DNA from: Bacillota bacterium
GTDB lineage: Bacteria > Bacillota > Clostridia > Saccharofermentanales > Fastidiosipilaceae
DNA length: 43,504 bases
Direction: 5' to 3'
Assembly (NCBI GenBank): GCA_030057555.1
Contig: JASGUU010000038.1
Span: 1-43,504 of the forward strand
Position 1 is the stretch's first letter. Each line of letters opens with the position of its first letter. The notes below the pieces were generated by a model that was not told where the DNA came from, did no database searches, and saw only the letters and a list, made by a program, of their open reading frames with translations. Positions 34,470-42,601 of the stretch are shown in pieces. A program made the position numbers and the translations under genes.

Positions 34470-35341
34470 GGTAAAGCCCGGTCCGCGACCGTCTCCAGAC
34501 TGATGCGCCCGATGCGGCCGTCGCGCAGCTCCGTGATCAGCAGGCGGGCGAAGCGGTCGCCGTCGATGCGGCCGCCGGGGAGCACCGCACCGCGGCGGCG
34601 GGCCGCCTCCTCGTAGAGGACATAGGCATCCTCGGCCTCATCCTCGAGAGCGTCCTGCGGGAGGCGGAAGCGTCCGGCCAGCAGGGCCGGATAGCGCTCC
34701 CGCAGCAGGCGGAAGGTGGCGAAGGCGATCTCCTCGCGGTTCAGGATGTCGTCGCGGATGGCGCCCGAGGCGGCCAGAAGCAGGCGCTGACGCTCGCTGC
34801 CGAGATTGGGCCAGAGTATGCCGGGCATGTCCATCAGGGTGATGCCGCCTGTCGTGCGCACCCAGGCAGGGGCCCGGGTGACACCGGGGCGGTTCTCGAT
34901 GCGGGCGACACGGCGTCCGGCGAGAGCGTTGATCAGACTCGATTTGCCCGTATTCGGTATGCCGACGACCATGGCCCTGATGGCGCGGGCCTTGAGGCCG
35001 CGGCTGCGGGCGTGGGCGACGACCTCCGCGCCGCTCTCCTGTATGGCCTCCACCAGCCGGGGCAGGCCGCTGCGTTCCGGAATGGCGACCTCAAGGGCCG
35101 TGAGCCCGGCCTCTCTATATTGGGAAATCCACTCGGACGTGACTTCAGGATCGGCGAGGTCGGCCTTTGTCAGGGCCAGAATGACGGGCTTTCGTTCAAT
35201 GAGGGCGCGGATCTCCGGATTGCGGCTGCTTTCGGGGAGACGGGCGTCACAGGTCTCGATGACGAGATCCACCTGCTCGAGCCGTTCTCCCATCTCGCGC
35301 AGGGAACGGGCCATATGTCCGGGGTACCAGTTGATATTCAA
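34466..35341 (-). CDS. rbgA: Ribosome biogenesis GTPase RbgA (YlqF)
   Basis: Circularly permuted GTPase acting late in 50S subunit assembly. The 291-residue protein shows NINWYPGHMARSLREM at the N-terminus, G4 (TKAD) ahead of G1 (GIPNTGKSSLIN), then G3-like DMPGI, and a C-terminal helical ANTAR-like domain. The start is inferred as a TTG at 35341 with GGGAGGTG 8 nt upstream; no ATG fits. The order rplS-rbgA-rnhB is as in Bacillus. Confidence 0.93.
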   Translation of the reverse strand: MNINWYPGHMARSLREMGERLEQVDLVIETCDARLPESSRNPEIRALIERKPVILALTKADLADPEVTSEWISQYREAGLTALEVAIPERSGLPRLVEAIQESGAEVVAHARSRGLKARAIRAMVVGIPNTGKSSLINALAGRRVARIENRPGVTRAPAWVRTTGGITLMDMPGILWPNLGSERQRLLLAASGAIRDDILNREEIAFATFRLLRERYPALLAGRFRLPQDALEDEAEDAYVLYEEAARRRGAVLPGGRIDGDRFARLLITELRDGRIGRISLETVADRALP

Positions 35342-35406
35342 AAGCTGCACCTCCCTTCCCCGCCGCTGCCGGCAGCAACCTGACCATGATAGCAAACTGT
35401 GGCAGA

Positions 35407-35434
35407 CAAAAGCCCCGCCTGTACCGGCGAGGCT
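35407..35434 (-). terminator. Terminator hairpin after rplS
   Basis: Minus strand AGCCTCGCC / GGCGGGGCT pairs with one G-T, loop GGTACA, followed by TTTTG. It lies between rplS and rbgA, so rbgA and downstream genes would be partly attenuated. Confidence 0.7.
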
Positions 35435-35461
35435 TCTGTCAGTTGTGCCTGAGAGCTGACA

Positions 35462-35827
35462 TCAGTTGGTCTTTCTGGGCGGCAGCTTCTCCCTGACGCG
35501 GGCACGACGGCCGACGCGGCCGCGCAGATAGTAGAGCTTGGCGCGCCTCACACGACCCTTGCGAACCACTTCGATGTGATCGAGCTTCGGCGAATGGATC
35601 GGTACGATGCGCTCGACGCCGACGCCGTAGGACAGACGCCGCACAGTCAGGGTCTCGCTGAGCCCCTCGCCCTTGCGCGCGATGACGGTGCCTTCGAAAA
35701 CCTGAATACGCTCGCGGGCGCCTTCGGTAATACGCAGATGCAGGCGGACGGTATCGCCGATCTCAACATTCGGGTATGTATCGCGCAGCTGACTCTCTTC
35801 AACTGCCTTGATGAGATTAACATTCAT
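35462..35827 (-). CDS. rplS: 50S ribosomal protein L19
   Basis: Large-subunit protein at the 30S-50S interface. The 121-residue protein matches L19 throughout: [61 protein letters not shown], and a basic C-terminus [24 protein letters not shown] 35827 follows GAGGAGGAAGG. It has its own promoter and a structured leader. Confidence 0.98.
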   Translation of the reverse strand: MNVNLIKAVEESQLRDTYPNVEIGDTVRLHLRITEGARERIQVFEGTVIARKGEGLSETLTVRRLSYGVGVERIVPIHSPKLDHIEVVRKGRVRRAKLYYLRGRVGRRARVREKLPPRKTN

Positions 35828-35931
35828 GACTTGCCTTCCTCCTCCCTTGTCCGGATGTTCATGCCTCCCAGGGGCAGCGGACCATCCTTGATGAACCACG
35901 CAATGTTACCAGAGACGTATGAATGATGCAA
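35828..35931 (-). promoter_or_regulatory. rplS promoter and possible L19-type leader
   Basis: Candidate -35 TTGCAT (35931-35926), 17-nt spacer, -10 TAACAT (35908-35903), giving a leader of about 69 nt. In it GTCCG (35882-35878) can pair with CGGAC (35853-35849), and GGATG can pair alternatively with CATCC, just before the Shine-Dalgarno. This could be an autoregulatory L19 leader, a family known in Bacillota. I recognise only the layout, not the consensus. Confidence 0.35.
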
Positions 35932-36030
35932 AGCTTTTTTCGTACCGGGATGCACGTCAGGGGAGTCGATAAGCGGATGAGCATACCCGGAGCACGGCTG
36001 GCAAGGGGAGAAAAAGCAGCTCATGGATTC

Positions 36031-36070
36031 CTGGTGGTCAAAACGAAGAGAAATCCAAGAAGCGATTTTG
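36031..36070 (-). repeat. Family-C repeat copy behind the HAD phosphatase gene
   Basis: GGTCAAAACGAAGAG on the plus strand followed by AAATCC, AAG and GATTTTGC matches the copies at 110-221 over about 40 bp, including the flank that abuts the left intron. It lies 18 bp after the HAD stop. Next to it is a perfect 12-bp palindrome, ATTTTGCAAAAT (36065-36076). Confidence 0.65.
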
Positions 36071-36087
36071 CAAAATACCTGCTGCCC

Positions 36088-36780
36088 TCAGACGAGCCAG
36101 CTCTCAAGATCACTCAGGTCGCGGACCCAGAGATCCGGCTGCAGTGCCTCCAGTTCGGCCCGTGGCATGCGGGTCCATTCGACCACGGCGGCCGGGCAGC
36201 CAAAATTTTGCGCGCACTCCACATCGTGCACCGCATCCCCGACATACATCAGTTCCTCGGACTCGAGCACAGGCTCGCCGCGTTCCAGAAACTGACGGTT
36301 CAGCGCCTGCCAGGCGTAGCGCAGCGGCTCGGGGTCCGGCTTGTGGCATTTCGTTTCATCCGAGGATACGAGGATGCTGAAAAAGTCCTCGAGGCCGAAG
36401 GGCTCCAGCGTGCGGACGAGACCGGAAGCGACCTTTGAGGTCACGATGCCGAGCGGGATCCGGCGCGCAGTGAGCGCCTCGAGCAGCTTCCATGCGGGCA
36501 CGAAGACCGCGATGGACTCTGTCATCGCGGCGTTGTTGTAGGCCCGGTAATGACGTATGAACTTTTCTGTCAGGCCGTCTGCCCCGCGGTTGGGCAGGAC
36601 CCGAGGCACATAGGCCCTGAGCGTCAGTCCAATGCCGGCGAGTATGACGGCTTCGCCCGGCGAGGGAACGCCAAGACTCCTGAAGGCGTGTTCATAGCTC
36701 GCGATGATGTGGGGAATCGTATCGGTGATGGTTCCGTCGAGGTCGAAGAGAATGGCGCGGATGGCTTTTCTAGTCGTCAT
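36088..36780 (-). CDS. HAD family phosphatase (PpaX/phosphoglycolate phosphatase-like)
   Basis: Haloacid dehalogenase hydrolase of 230 residues with all four motifs: DLDGT (motif I nucleophile Asp), TSK (motif II), a Lys in KPDPEP (motif III) and GDAVHDVE (motif IV). A helical cap (about 22-95) follows motif I. PpaX-type pyrophosphatase and phosphoglycolate phosphatase cannot be told apart by eye. The ATG lies within the trmD 3' end (11-nt overlap). It sits between trmD and rplS, which are usually adjacent, so it is an insertion into the conserved order. Confidence 0.88.
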   Translation of the reverse strand: MTTRKAIRAILFDLDGTITDTIPHIIASYEHAFRSLGVPSPGEAVILAGIGLTLRAYVPRVLPNRGADGLTEKFIRHYRAYNNAAMTESIAVFVPAWKLLEALTARRIPLGIVTSKVASGLVRTLEPFGLEDFFSILVSSDETKCHKPDPEPLRYAWQALNRQFLERGEPVLESEELMYVGDAVHDVECAQNFGCPAAVVEWTRMPRAELEALQPDLWVRDLSDLESWLV

Positions 36781-37531
36781 GACTTCCTGTCTCCTGTCGG
36801 CGGTCTTCCATATGCTGCCAGAGCAGTGTGAGTTCCTCCTCATCGAGGTCCAGTCGGCAGAAGAGGTCCGGGCGGTATGCGAGCGTTTCGGCGAGGCCGT
36901 CGAGGCGGCGCCAGGCGGCGATGCGGGCGTGATGGCCCGAGCGCAGCACCTCCGGTACGCCCCGTCCCCGCCAGGTCTCGGGCTTCGTGTACTGGCGGCA
37001 CTCGAGCCGTCCAGCGATGTGCGATTCCTCGCGCCAGGCGCTCTCGTCCGGCAGGACACCGGGCAGCTGGCGGCTGACGGCGTCGATGAGGACCGCCGCT
37101 CCGAGTTCACCGCCGGTGAGCACGTAGTCGCCGAGGGATACGGGCTCGGCTCCGATGGCCTCGAGCACGCGCTCGTCGATGCCCTCGTAGTGGCCGCAGA
37201 TCAGGATGAGACCGGAAGCCGCGGCGAGCTCATCGACCAGGGCCTGATCGAGAACGCGGCCCTTGGGCGAGAGAACGATGCTGCGGGCGTCCGCCGGCAT
37301 CCGGCTCCTGGCACTCTGCCAGGCCTGCCAGACAGGTTCGCACTGCATCAAAAGGCCGGTGCCGCCGCCGTAGAGGCTGTCGTCGACCTTGCCATAGCGA
37401 TTGCCGGCGAAGTCGCGGATCTGAACGGTTTCGAGCTCAAAATGGCCATCGGCGAGGGCGCGGCCGGTGACGGAGCTGGCCACGATTGTTTCGATGAGTT
37501 CCGGAAAGAGAGTCAGAACAGAAATCTTCAC
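36770..37531 (-). CDS. trmD: tRNA (guanine-N1)-methyltransferase TrmD
   Basis: Makes m1G37 in tRNA, preventing +1 frameshifts. This 253-residue SPOUT enzyme has MKISVLTLFPELIE, a DDSLYGGGTGLLMQCEP loop, the trefoil-knot SAM site (ICGHYEGIDERV, then SLGDYVLTGGELGA) and the inter-domain ESHIAGRLECRQYTKPETWRG. It starts 3 bp after rimM, in the standard rpsP-khpA-rimM-trmD order. Confidence 0.97.
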   Translation of the reverse strand: MKISVLTLFPELIETIVASSVTGRALADGHFELETVQIRDFAGNRYGKVDDSLYGGGTGLLMQCEPVWQAWQSARSRMPADARSIVLSPKGRVLDQALVDELAAASGLILICGHYEGIDERVLEAIGAEPVSLGDYVLTGGELGAAVLIDAVSRQLPGVLPDESAWREESHIAGRLECRQYTKPETWRGRGVPEVLRSGHHARIAAWRRLDGLAETLAYRPDLFCRLDLDEEELTLLWQHMEDRRQETGSHDD

Positions 37532-37534
37532 GGC

Positions 37535-38092
37535 TCAGGCCCCGTAGATCTCCCAGAGACCCTCCGGCAGGCGGACCTCAATCAGGCGGCCCGCGAGATC
37601 AACGGAGATAACCGTGTCGTCGAGGACCGGGATCAGCAGGTCTTTCAGGCGCGGGCGCTGAACAACCCAGATGTCGCTGCCAACCCCCTCGATCACGTCA
37701 GTGAGCCGGCCGATTGCGCCGCGCCCGGGACAGGTGATCCGGCAGCCGAGCAGATCGGAGACATACCAGCGCCCCTCGGGGAGCGGTTCCGCCGCCTCCC
37801 GCGGCAGCGTCAGACAGCAGCCGCGCAGGGTCTCGGCCTGCTTCCGGCTGTCACAGCCCTCGATGCGTACGAGATAGCGGGAACCGGTGAAGCGCACACG
37901 GACCTCCCGCTCGCGCTCCTCAAGGCGGCCGTCCACACGGCGCAGGCGCGTGCGCCCGAGGGCCTCGAGGCGGCCCGGAATCTCCGTCAGGGAAACGGCA
38001 CGCAGCTCGCCCGCTACGCCGTGCGGCGCCGTCAGACGAGCTACGTCGAAGTACTCCAGTGGCTGCCAGGCGCGGTCGTCCCGGTTGTTCAT
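37535..38092 (-). CDS. rimM: 16S rRNA processing protein RimM
   Basis: Assists maturation of the 30S head. The 185-residue protein has an N-terminal RimM barrel (DVARLTAPHGVAGELRAVSL) and a C-terminal PRC-barrel domain (GRWYVSDLLGCRITCPGRGAIGRLTDVIEGVGSDIWVV, then LIPVLDDTVISVDLAGRLIEV). Length and operon position are normal. Confidence 0.95.
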   Translation of the reverse strand: MNNRDDRAWQPLEYFDVARLTAPHGVAGELRAVSLTEIPGRLEALGRTRLRRVDGRLEEREREVRVRFTGSRYLVRIEGCDSRKQAETLRGCCLTLPREAAEPLPEGRWYVSDLLGCRITCPGRGAIGRLTDVIEGVGSDIWVVQRPRLKDLLIPVLDDTVISVDLAGRLIEVRLPEGLWEIYGA

Positions 38093-38107
38093 GGGCCGCT
38101 GCGGTAA

Positions 38108-38359
38108 TCAGCCGACGATGTCGACCATGACCCGGCGTCCAAGACGCGAAGCCTGTGCCTTCATGATCGTGCGGATCGCTTCGGCACGGCGGCCGCCCTT
38201 GCCAATGACTTTGCCCATGTCATCCGGTGAAACCCGGATCTCGAGCAGCACGGTGTTACCCTGGTCGATCGGTGTGATGTCGATTTCTTCCGGATGGTTG
38301 ACGAGGGGCTTGACAAGGATATAAAGCAGATCCTGCATACGTTTCTCGCTGGAACTCAT
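38108..38359 (-). CDS. khpA: KH-domain RNA-binding protein KhpA (YlqC)
   Basis: Small RNA-binding protein that pairs with KhpB (Jag) in Gram-positives. The 83-residue protein is a single type II KH fold with the GxxG loop GKGG in [19 protein letters not shown]. The ATG overlaps the rpsP stop (ATGA), as expected for the rpsP-ylqC pair. Confidence 0.95.
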   Translation of the reverse strand: MSSSEKRMQDLLYILVKPLVNHPEEIDITPIDQGNTVLLEIRVSPDDMGKVIGKGGRRAEAIRTIMKAQASRLGRRVMVDIVG

Positions 38360-38601
38360 TCGATGACTCCATTGATCTTCAGCAGCTTGCGGACGGTCTC
38401 GGTCGGCTGGGCACCGCGGGCGATCCATTCTCTGGCCTGCTCTTCGTCAATGCTCCATTCGCTCGGTGTGGCGAGCGGACGATAGGTGCCGATCTCGGCG
38501 ATGAAGCGTCCGTCACGCCGCTCGCGGCCGTCGGCCACAACGACGCGGTAGTAGGGGTTCTTCTTCTTCCCCATGCGCTTGAGTCTGATTTTGACTGCCA
38601 T
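38356..38601 (-). CDS. rpsP: 30S ribosomal protein S16
   Basis: Small-subunit protein of 81 residues beginning [20 protein letters not shown] and containing [14 protein letters not shown], a clear S16. AGGAG lies 8 nt before the ATG. It is 73 bp downstream of ffh and coupled to khpA. The usual ylqD of Bacillus between ylqC and rimM is absent. Confidence 0.98.
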   Translation of the reverse strand: MAVKIRLKRMGKKKNPYYRVVVADGRERRDGRFIAEIGTYRPLATPSEWSIDEEQAREWIARGAQPTETVRKLLKINGVIE

Positions 38602-38674
38602 TCATTTCTCCTTCGTTCTTCACGATATATGGTAGCGAAAGCGATCCGGCTCTCCTGCCGCCCGCCTGTACCCG

Positions 38675-40036
38675 TTAAAAGGGGAAGCCGCCCATCCCGG
38701 GCAGGCCTCCGCGGCCGCGGCGGCGCCCGCGCTTCGAGCCGCCGCCGGTGAAGCTGCGCATCATTCTGGCGGTCTGCTCATACTGGTTGACGAGCTGATT
38801 GACCTGCTGCACGGTCGTTCCCGAGCCCAGGGCGATGCGCCGCCGCCGCGAGGCATTGAGCAGCTTCGGGTTCTCGCGTTCCCGGGGCGTCATCGAACGG
38901 ATGATGGCCATGTTGCGGTCCACGATGGAATCATCGACATCGGTTTCGGCGAGCTTCTTCTGATTGACACCGGGAATCATGCCGACGAGGTCACGCAGCG
39001 AGCCCATCTTCTGCACCTGTTCGAACTGCTCCAGCATGTCCTGCAGGGAGAACTGGTTCTTCTGCAGGCGCTCGAGCGTCTGCTGCGCCTTCTTTTCGTC
39101 CAGATGGCGCGAGGCCTTCTCGATCAGGCTGAGGACGTCGCCCATGCCGAGGATCCGCGAGGCCATGCGCTCGGGATCGTAGGCCTCGATGTCCTCGACG
39201 CGTTCGCCGGTGCCGATGAACTTGATCGGCTTCCCGGTCATCTTTGCGATCGACAGCGCCGCACCACCGCGGGCATCACCGTCGAGCTTGGTCATGATAT
39301 AGCCGTCGAGGCCCACCGCCTGATCGAAGGCGAGGGCGATGTTGACGGCCTCCTGGCCGATCATGGCATCGACGATCAGGAGCTTCTGCGTCGGCTTGAC
39401 AACGGCGGCGATGGCCTTCAGCTCGTCCATCAGCTCGTTGTCGACCGTCATGCGGCCGGCGGTATCAACGATCAGGACATCGCGCATGAGGTAGCGCGCC
39501 CGGGCTACGGCATTCCGCGCGATCTCGACGGCGTCGCGGTTCTGCGGTTCGGAATAGACCTCGACGCCGAGCGGCTGGGCGAGGATCTCAAGCTGCAGCG
39601 CGGCGGCCGGGCGGTGCACGTCAACCGAGGTCAAAAGCGGACGTCTGCCCGTCTCCTTCAGGTGGCGGGCGAGCTTCGCGGCCATGGTGGTCTTACCACT
39701 GCCCTGCAGACCGTAGAGCATGATGACGGTGAAGCCGGAGGGGCTCAGCGCGAGCTTGTTGTTGCCGATGCTGAGCAGGTCGACGATGGCCTCATGGACA
39801 TACTTGACCACCTGCTGGCCCGGCGTCAGGCTCTCCATGACCTCCATGCCGGCACAGCGCTCGTTGATGTCGGCTACGAGATCGCGAACGACCTGATAGT
39901 TGACGTCGGCCTCGAGCAGGGCGAGACGGATCTCACGCGTCATCGCCTTGAGATCCTGTTCGGTGACGCGGGTCCGCCCGCGCATCCGCTCCGTAATCGC
40001 CTGCAGGCGTCCGGTCAAACTCTCAAACAGAGCCAT
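38675..40036 (-). CDS. ffh: Signal recognition particle protein Ffh
   Basis: GTPase that binds signal sequences and SRP RNA and delivers ribosomes to FtsY. The 453-residue protein has an N domain, a G domain with GLQGSGKT (109-116), DVHRPAA, DTAGR and TKLDGDARGG, and a Met-rich M domain (FSLQDMLEQFEQVQKMG, then RRRRIALGSGTTVQQVNQL). The C-terminus is Gly/Arg-rich, ending GMGGFPF. A 16-bp gap with GGGGG separates it from ylxM. Confidence 0.98.
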   Translation of the reverse strand: MALFESLTGRLQAITERMRGRTRVTEQDLKAMTREIRLALLEADVNYQVVRDLVADINERCAGMEVMESLTPGQQVVKYVHEAIVDLLSIGNNKLALSPSGFTVIMLYGLQGSGKTTMAAKLARHLKETGRRPLLTSVDVHRPAAALQLEILAQPLGVEVYSEPQNRDAVEIARNAVARARYLMRDVLIVDTAGRMTVDNELMDELKAIAAVVKPTQKLLIVDAMIGQEAVNIALAFDQAVGLDGYIMTKLDGDARGGAALSIAKMTGKPIKFIGTGERVEDIEAYDPERMASRILGMGDVLSLIEKASRHLDEKKAQQTLERLQKNQFSLQDMLEQFEQVQKMGSLRDLVGMIPGVNQKKLAETDVDDSIVDRNMAIIRSMTPRERENPKLLNASRRRRIALGSGTTVQQVNQLVNQYEQTARMMRSFTGGGSKRGRRRGRGGLPGMGGFPF

Positions 40037-40051
40037 CCAATCCCCCGCTTT

Positions 40052-40396
40052 CTACTGCTCCAGTGTTTCACGCAAAGCCTGCAACTGCTCCCGCACCCCC
40101 GCGAGATCACCGGCGTCTAGCCGTTCCTCGAGGGCGTCGAGCTCCTGCTGCAGTCTGCGATGCTTCGCAGCCAGACCCAGTACGTTTTCGAACTGCTCGA
40201 GCCGCCGCCGTCCGCGTTCCGAGGCGTCATGGACCGCCTGACGGCTGATGCCCATGCGTTCGCCGATCTCACCCAGACTGAGGTCCTCATTCAGATAGAG
40301 GTCGAGCACCTCGGCGGCACGGCCCTGCAGCAGCTCCCCGTAGAGATCGAGCCGCAGTGTAAGTTCGGCATGAGACAGCGCTTCTGTTCTGGACAT
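40052..40396 (-). CDS. ylxM: YlxM family DNA-binding protein (SRP-associated)
   Basis: Sigma-70 region-4-like helix-turn-helix protein of 114 residues, always found beside ffh in Gram-positives and reported to modulate SRP in streptococci. The HTH is visible as LSLGEIGERMGISRQAVHDASERGRRRLEQ. An upstream in-frame ATG at 40405 lacks a Shine-Dalgarno and overlaps the likely -10, so ATG 40396 is preferred and may be read from a leaderless mRNA. Confidence 0.9.
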   Translation of the reverse strand: MSRTEALSHAELTLRLDLYGELLQGRAAEVLDLYLNEDLSLGEIGERMGISRQAVHDASERGRRRLEQFENVLGLAAKHRRLQQELDALEERLDAGDLAGVREQLQALRETLEQ

Positions 40397-40403
40397 GCGA
40401 GGC

Positions 40404-40433
40404 ATGCTAACAGACGGTCAGCACAGCTGTCAA
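40404..40433 (-). promoter_or_regulatory. Candidate ylxM-ffh promoter
   Basis: Minus strand: perfect -35 TTGACA (40433-40428), 18-nt spacer, -10 TAGCAT (40409-40404). Transcription would begin about 7 nt later, at or next to ATG 40396. The -35 is inside a hairpin arm. Confidence 0.45.
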
Positions 40434-40452
40434 GCTGTTTAGCTTGACAGCT
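40425..40452 (-). repeat. Perfect hairpin spanning the MFS gene stop codon
   Basis: AGCTGTCAAGCT and AGCTTGACAGCT form a perfect 12-bp stem around a 4-nt loop, with the MFS stop TAA at its centre. No U-run follows. The core GTCAAGC/GCTTGAC is shared with the hairpin at the murJ-recA junction. Confidence 0.75.
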
Positions 40453-41710
40453 CCGGAGCCCGCTCCACTGTACGCCGACGCGGGATGTTGAAGGCCACCA
40501 TGGCGTTGATCAGCGAGAGCGCCGCCGCGCTGAAGAAGACATACTGCGGACCCACTGTCGTCCAGATCCAGCCGCTCGCGAGCGCCATGGTGATGGAGAC
40601 CACATGGTCCATGGCCTGCCCGGTGGAGAGAGCGGGGGCGATATCCTCGGCTGAGATGGCGATGGAGCGCAGATACATGGCATGAACCATGGCCAGCTGC
40701 ATCGACAGGCGGTCGAGGACGAAGAGGGCACAGGTCAGGAAGAAGGCCCAGCCGCTCTTCAGCAGCCAGCCGCCGATGAAGCCGGCCGCCAGCAGTCCAA
40801 AGCAGATGTAGACGATGATGAAGGTAAAGGCCTCGATAAAGACAAGGACACGGATGCCGAGCCGGTCCAGCATCTGACCTACCAGGGGCACGAAGAAGAT
40901 GCTGATGCCGCTGCTGATGAGGGCGAGCAGGGCCAGCGTGTCCGCCCCCTGATCGAGAAGGGTGATGAGAATCCAGGGGGCGAAAACCGCCATGATCTGC
41001 TTCTGCACGCCGTGCATCGTCTGCAGGACATAGTAGAAGCGATACTCGCGGCGGAAGACGAAGCGTGGTCGCTTGAGCGCGGCTTTTGTGTCGGCGGGTT
41101 TCGAAGTATCTGCATTGTGGTAGGTGCGCTCGAGAGCCAGCAGGAGGAGCATGGCCACGGCGATGCCGGCAGCGCCGATCAGGAAGACGACCTTGACCTC
41201 GGTCTGAAAGCTGAACCAGCCGCGGTTGAAGCCGAGAAAGACCAGCAGAGAGACCAGCATGCCGGCTGCGGTGGAAACGGCCTTGAAACGTGAGAACAGG
41301 GTCCCGGCGCGGCTCTCGTCGCTGATCAGGCTCATGCCGATGCTGCTGTCGAGCGGAAACCAGAGATGCATGCCGGTAGAATGAATGAAGAGGAAGATCA
41401 GCATGATGGCAAAGGGCGGAGTCACAAAGCCCAGAACCAGCAGGCCGAAGAGCATCAGCACGGTGGCGACGACACCCATGCGCCGATTGCCGAGGCCCGT
41501 CAGGACAGAAACCAGAACGACGGTGAGGACACCGGGAAGTTCCCGGGGCAGCTCGATCAGGCCGCGCTGCAGGGCATCGATGGCATAGACCTCGCGCAGA
41601 TAGTTGGCCAGAATGCCATCGAAGAAACCGTTCCCGACCGCAATGGCGGCGAGAATGCCGCAGAAAAGAAGCAGCCTGCGCTGCCTGAGATTCTTCGTGT
41701 CCTGGCTCAT
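40439..41710 (-). CDS. MFS transporter
   Basis: Major facilitator protein of 423 residues with about 12 hydrophobic helices and a cytoplasmic central loop (about residues 195-225, ending KRPRFVFRREYRF). The loop between helices 2 and 3 is weak (GLGNRRMG). The opening RRLLLFCGILAAIAVGNGFFDGILANYL and the HSTGMHLWFPLDSSIGMSL segment recur in uncharacterised Bacillota MFS proteins. The substrate is unknown. GGGGAC precedes the ATG. It is a single gene just upstream of the ylxM-ffh operon. Confidence 0.88.
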   Translation of the reverse strand: MSQDTKNLRQRRLLLFCGILAAIAVGNGFFDGILANYLREVYAIDALQRGLIELPRELPGVLTVVLVSVLTGLGNRRMGVVATVLMLFGLLVLGFVTPPFAIMLIFLFIHSTGMHLWFPLDSSIGMSLISDESRAGTLFSRFKAVSTAAGMLVSLLVFLGFNRGWFSFQTEVKVVFLIGAAGIAVAMLLLLALERTYHNADTSKPADTKAALKRPRFVFRREYRFYYVLQTMHGVQKQIMAVFAPWILITLLDQGADTLALLALISSGISIFFVPLVGQMLDRLGIRVLVFIEAFTFIIVYICFGLLAAGFIGGWLLKSGWAFFLTCALFVLDRLSMQLAMVHAMYLRSIAISAEDIAPALSTGQAMDHVVSITMALASGWIWTTVGPQYVFFSAAALSLINAMVAFNIPRRRTVERAPELSS

Positions 41711-41807
41711 GTCCCCTACCCCAATACTGCTGTCTGTCTTTGTAAGCTCCCCGTTATGATACGGTATTTTGCCGATTTGGGAGCAAGCTGTCTGTATTCA
41801 GGAGCTG

Positions 41808-42601
41808 TCAAAACAAAGCAATGACAGCTTTCGCGCGGGCGGTTCCGTCGTCGGAAAGGACGAAGCTGCCATGATTGCCGATATTGATCATGCCCTGCTG
41901 CTCAGCGTACTGAATGCCCAGCGCCAGAGCAGACTGTACATTATTGCCCAGACGGGTGTAGCCCAGTTTTTTTGCCGCTTCGCGATACAGATCCTCCTTT
42001 TCCATGCTGATCTGCTCGTGAAGGACAAGACAAATGGCATTGGCTACTTCCTGTACCGGAACATCTCGGACATCTCTGTAACTGTGGTCCTCGCCACTGG
42101 CACGTATACCAGCATAGTCAGTGGATTTTGATCCTCTCTCCAGTAAAACAGTTCGTTCTCCTGTTTCGTGACCTGGAGATTCATTTTCTTAAGTATGCTG
42201 TTCAGACGTCTCTGAATACGCCCGCCTGCGCGAGCAATGCCACAGCTTTGTACCACCTGTCGCATGAGCAGAGAGCGACTGACCGGTGCCACTGTGGCTA
42301 TCACCGCAGCTGTTTTTTCCCGAATAAGCTGCTCATGATGGATCTTAACGAATTCTTCGGGCGACACAACTGTCACGGGAATGCTGGCAGCCTCATAAGG
42401 CGGCACAGTTTTCAGTGGAGCGGACGCGATTTCAGCCGAAAGCATGGCGGCAGGACTGCTCTCGGGTTCTGGCGCAGCTTCAACGGCTGTCGTGACTTCC
42501 GGCTCGGGTATCGCGATATTACTTTGCACATCCTGAAGCTTCTGGAGGATACGTGTCAGTTCGCGATCACGGTTATCCCACCAGTCCATGCTCCAGACGC
42601 G
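41808..42601 (-). pseudogene. C-terminal remnant of a large DUF3320-type helicase, frameshifted
   Basis: Homology starts abruptly at RVWSMDWWDNRDRELTRIL (about 42601), which resembles the nuclease-like module near the end of DUF4011/DUF3320 superfamily-1 helicases. It runs through an Ala/Pro/Glu linker and a DUF3320-like winged domain (IARAGGRIQRRLNSILKKM). The frame ends at a stop at 42044. The expected continuation DVPVQEVANAICLVLHEQ then appears in another frame and runs to 41808 (KAVIALF). The shift lies at about 42065-42080, inside a GATGT direct repeat. The helicase motor domains are missing and replaced by intron sequence. Family naming is from memory of these motifs. Confidence 0.75.

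Noticed and set aside
40425-40452. Intrinsic terminator of the MFS gene
   Set aside because: The stem is perfect but is followed by GTGCTGACC, with no U-run. It is reported as a hairpin/promoter element instead.
42044-42090. Programmed frameshift in the helicase
   Set aside because: No slippery heptamer or downstream pseudoknot is apparent, and the gene is already truncated upstream, so decay is simpler.
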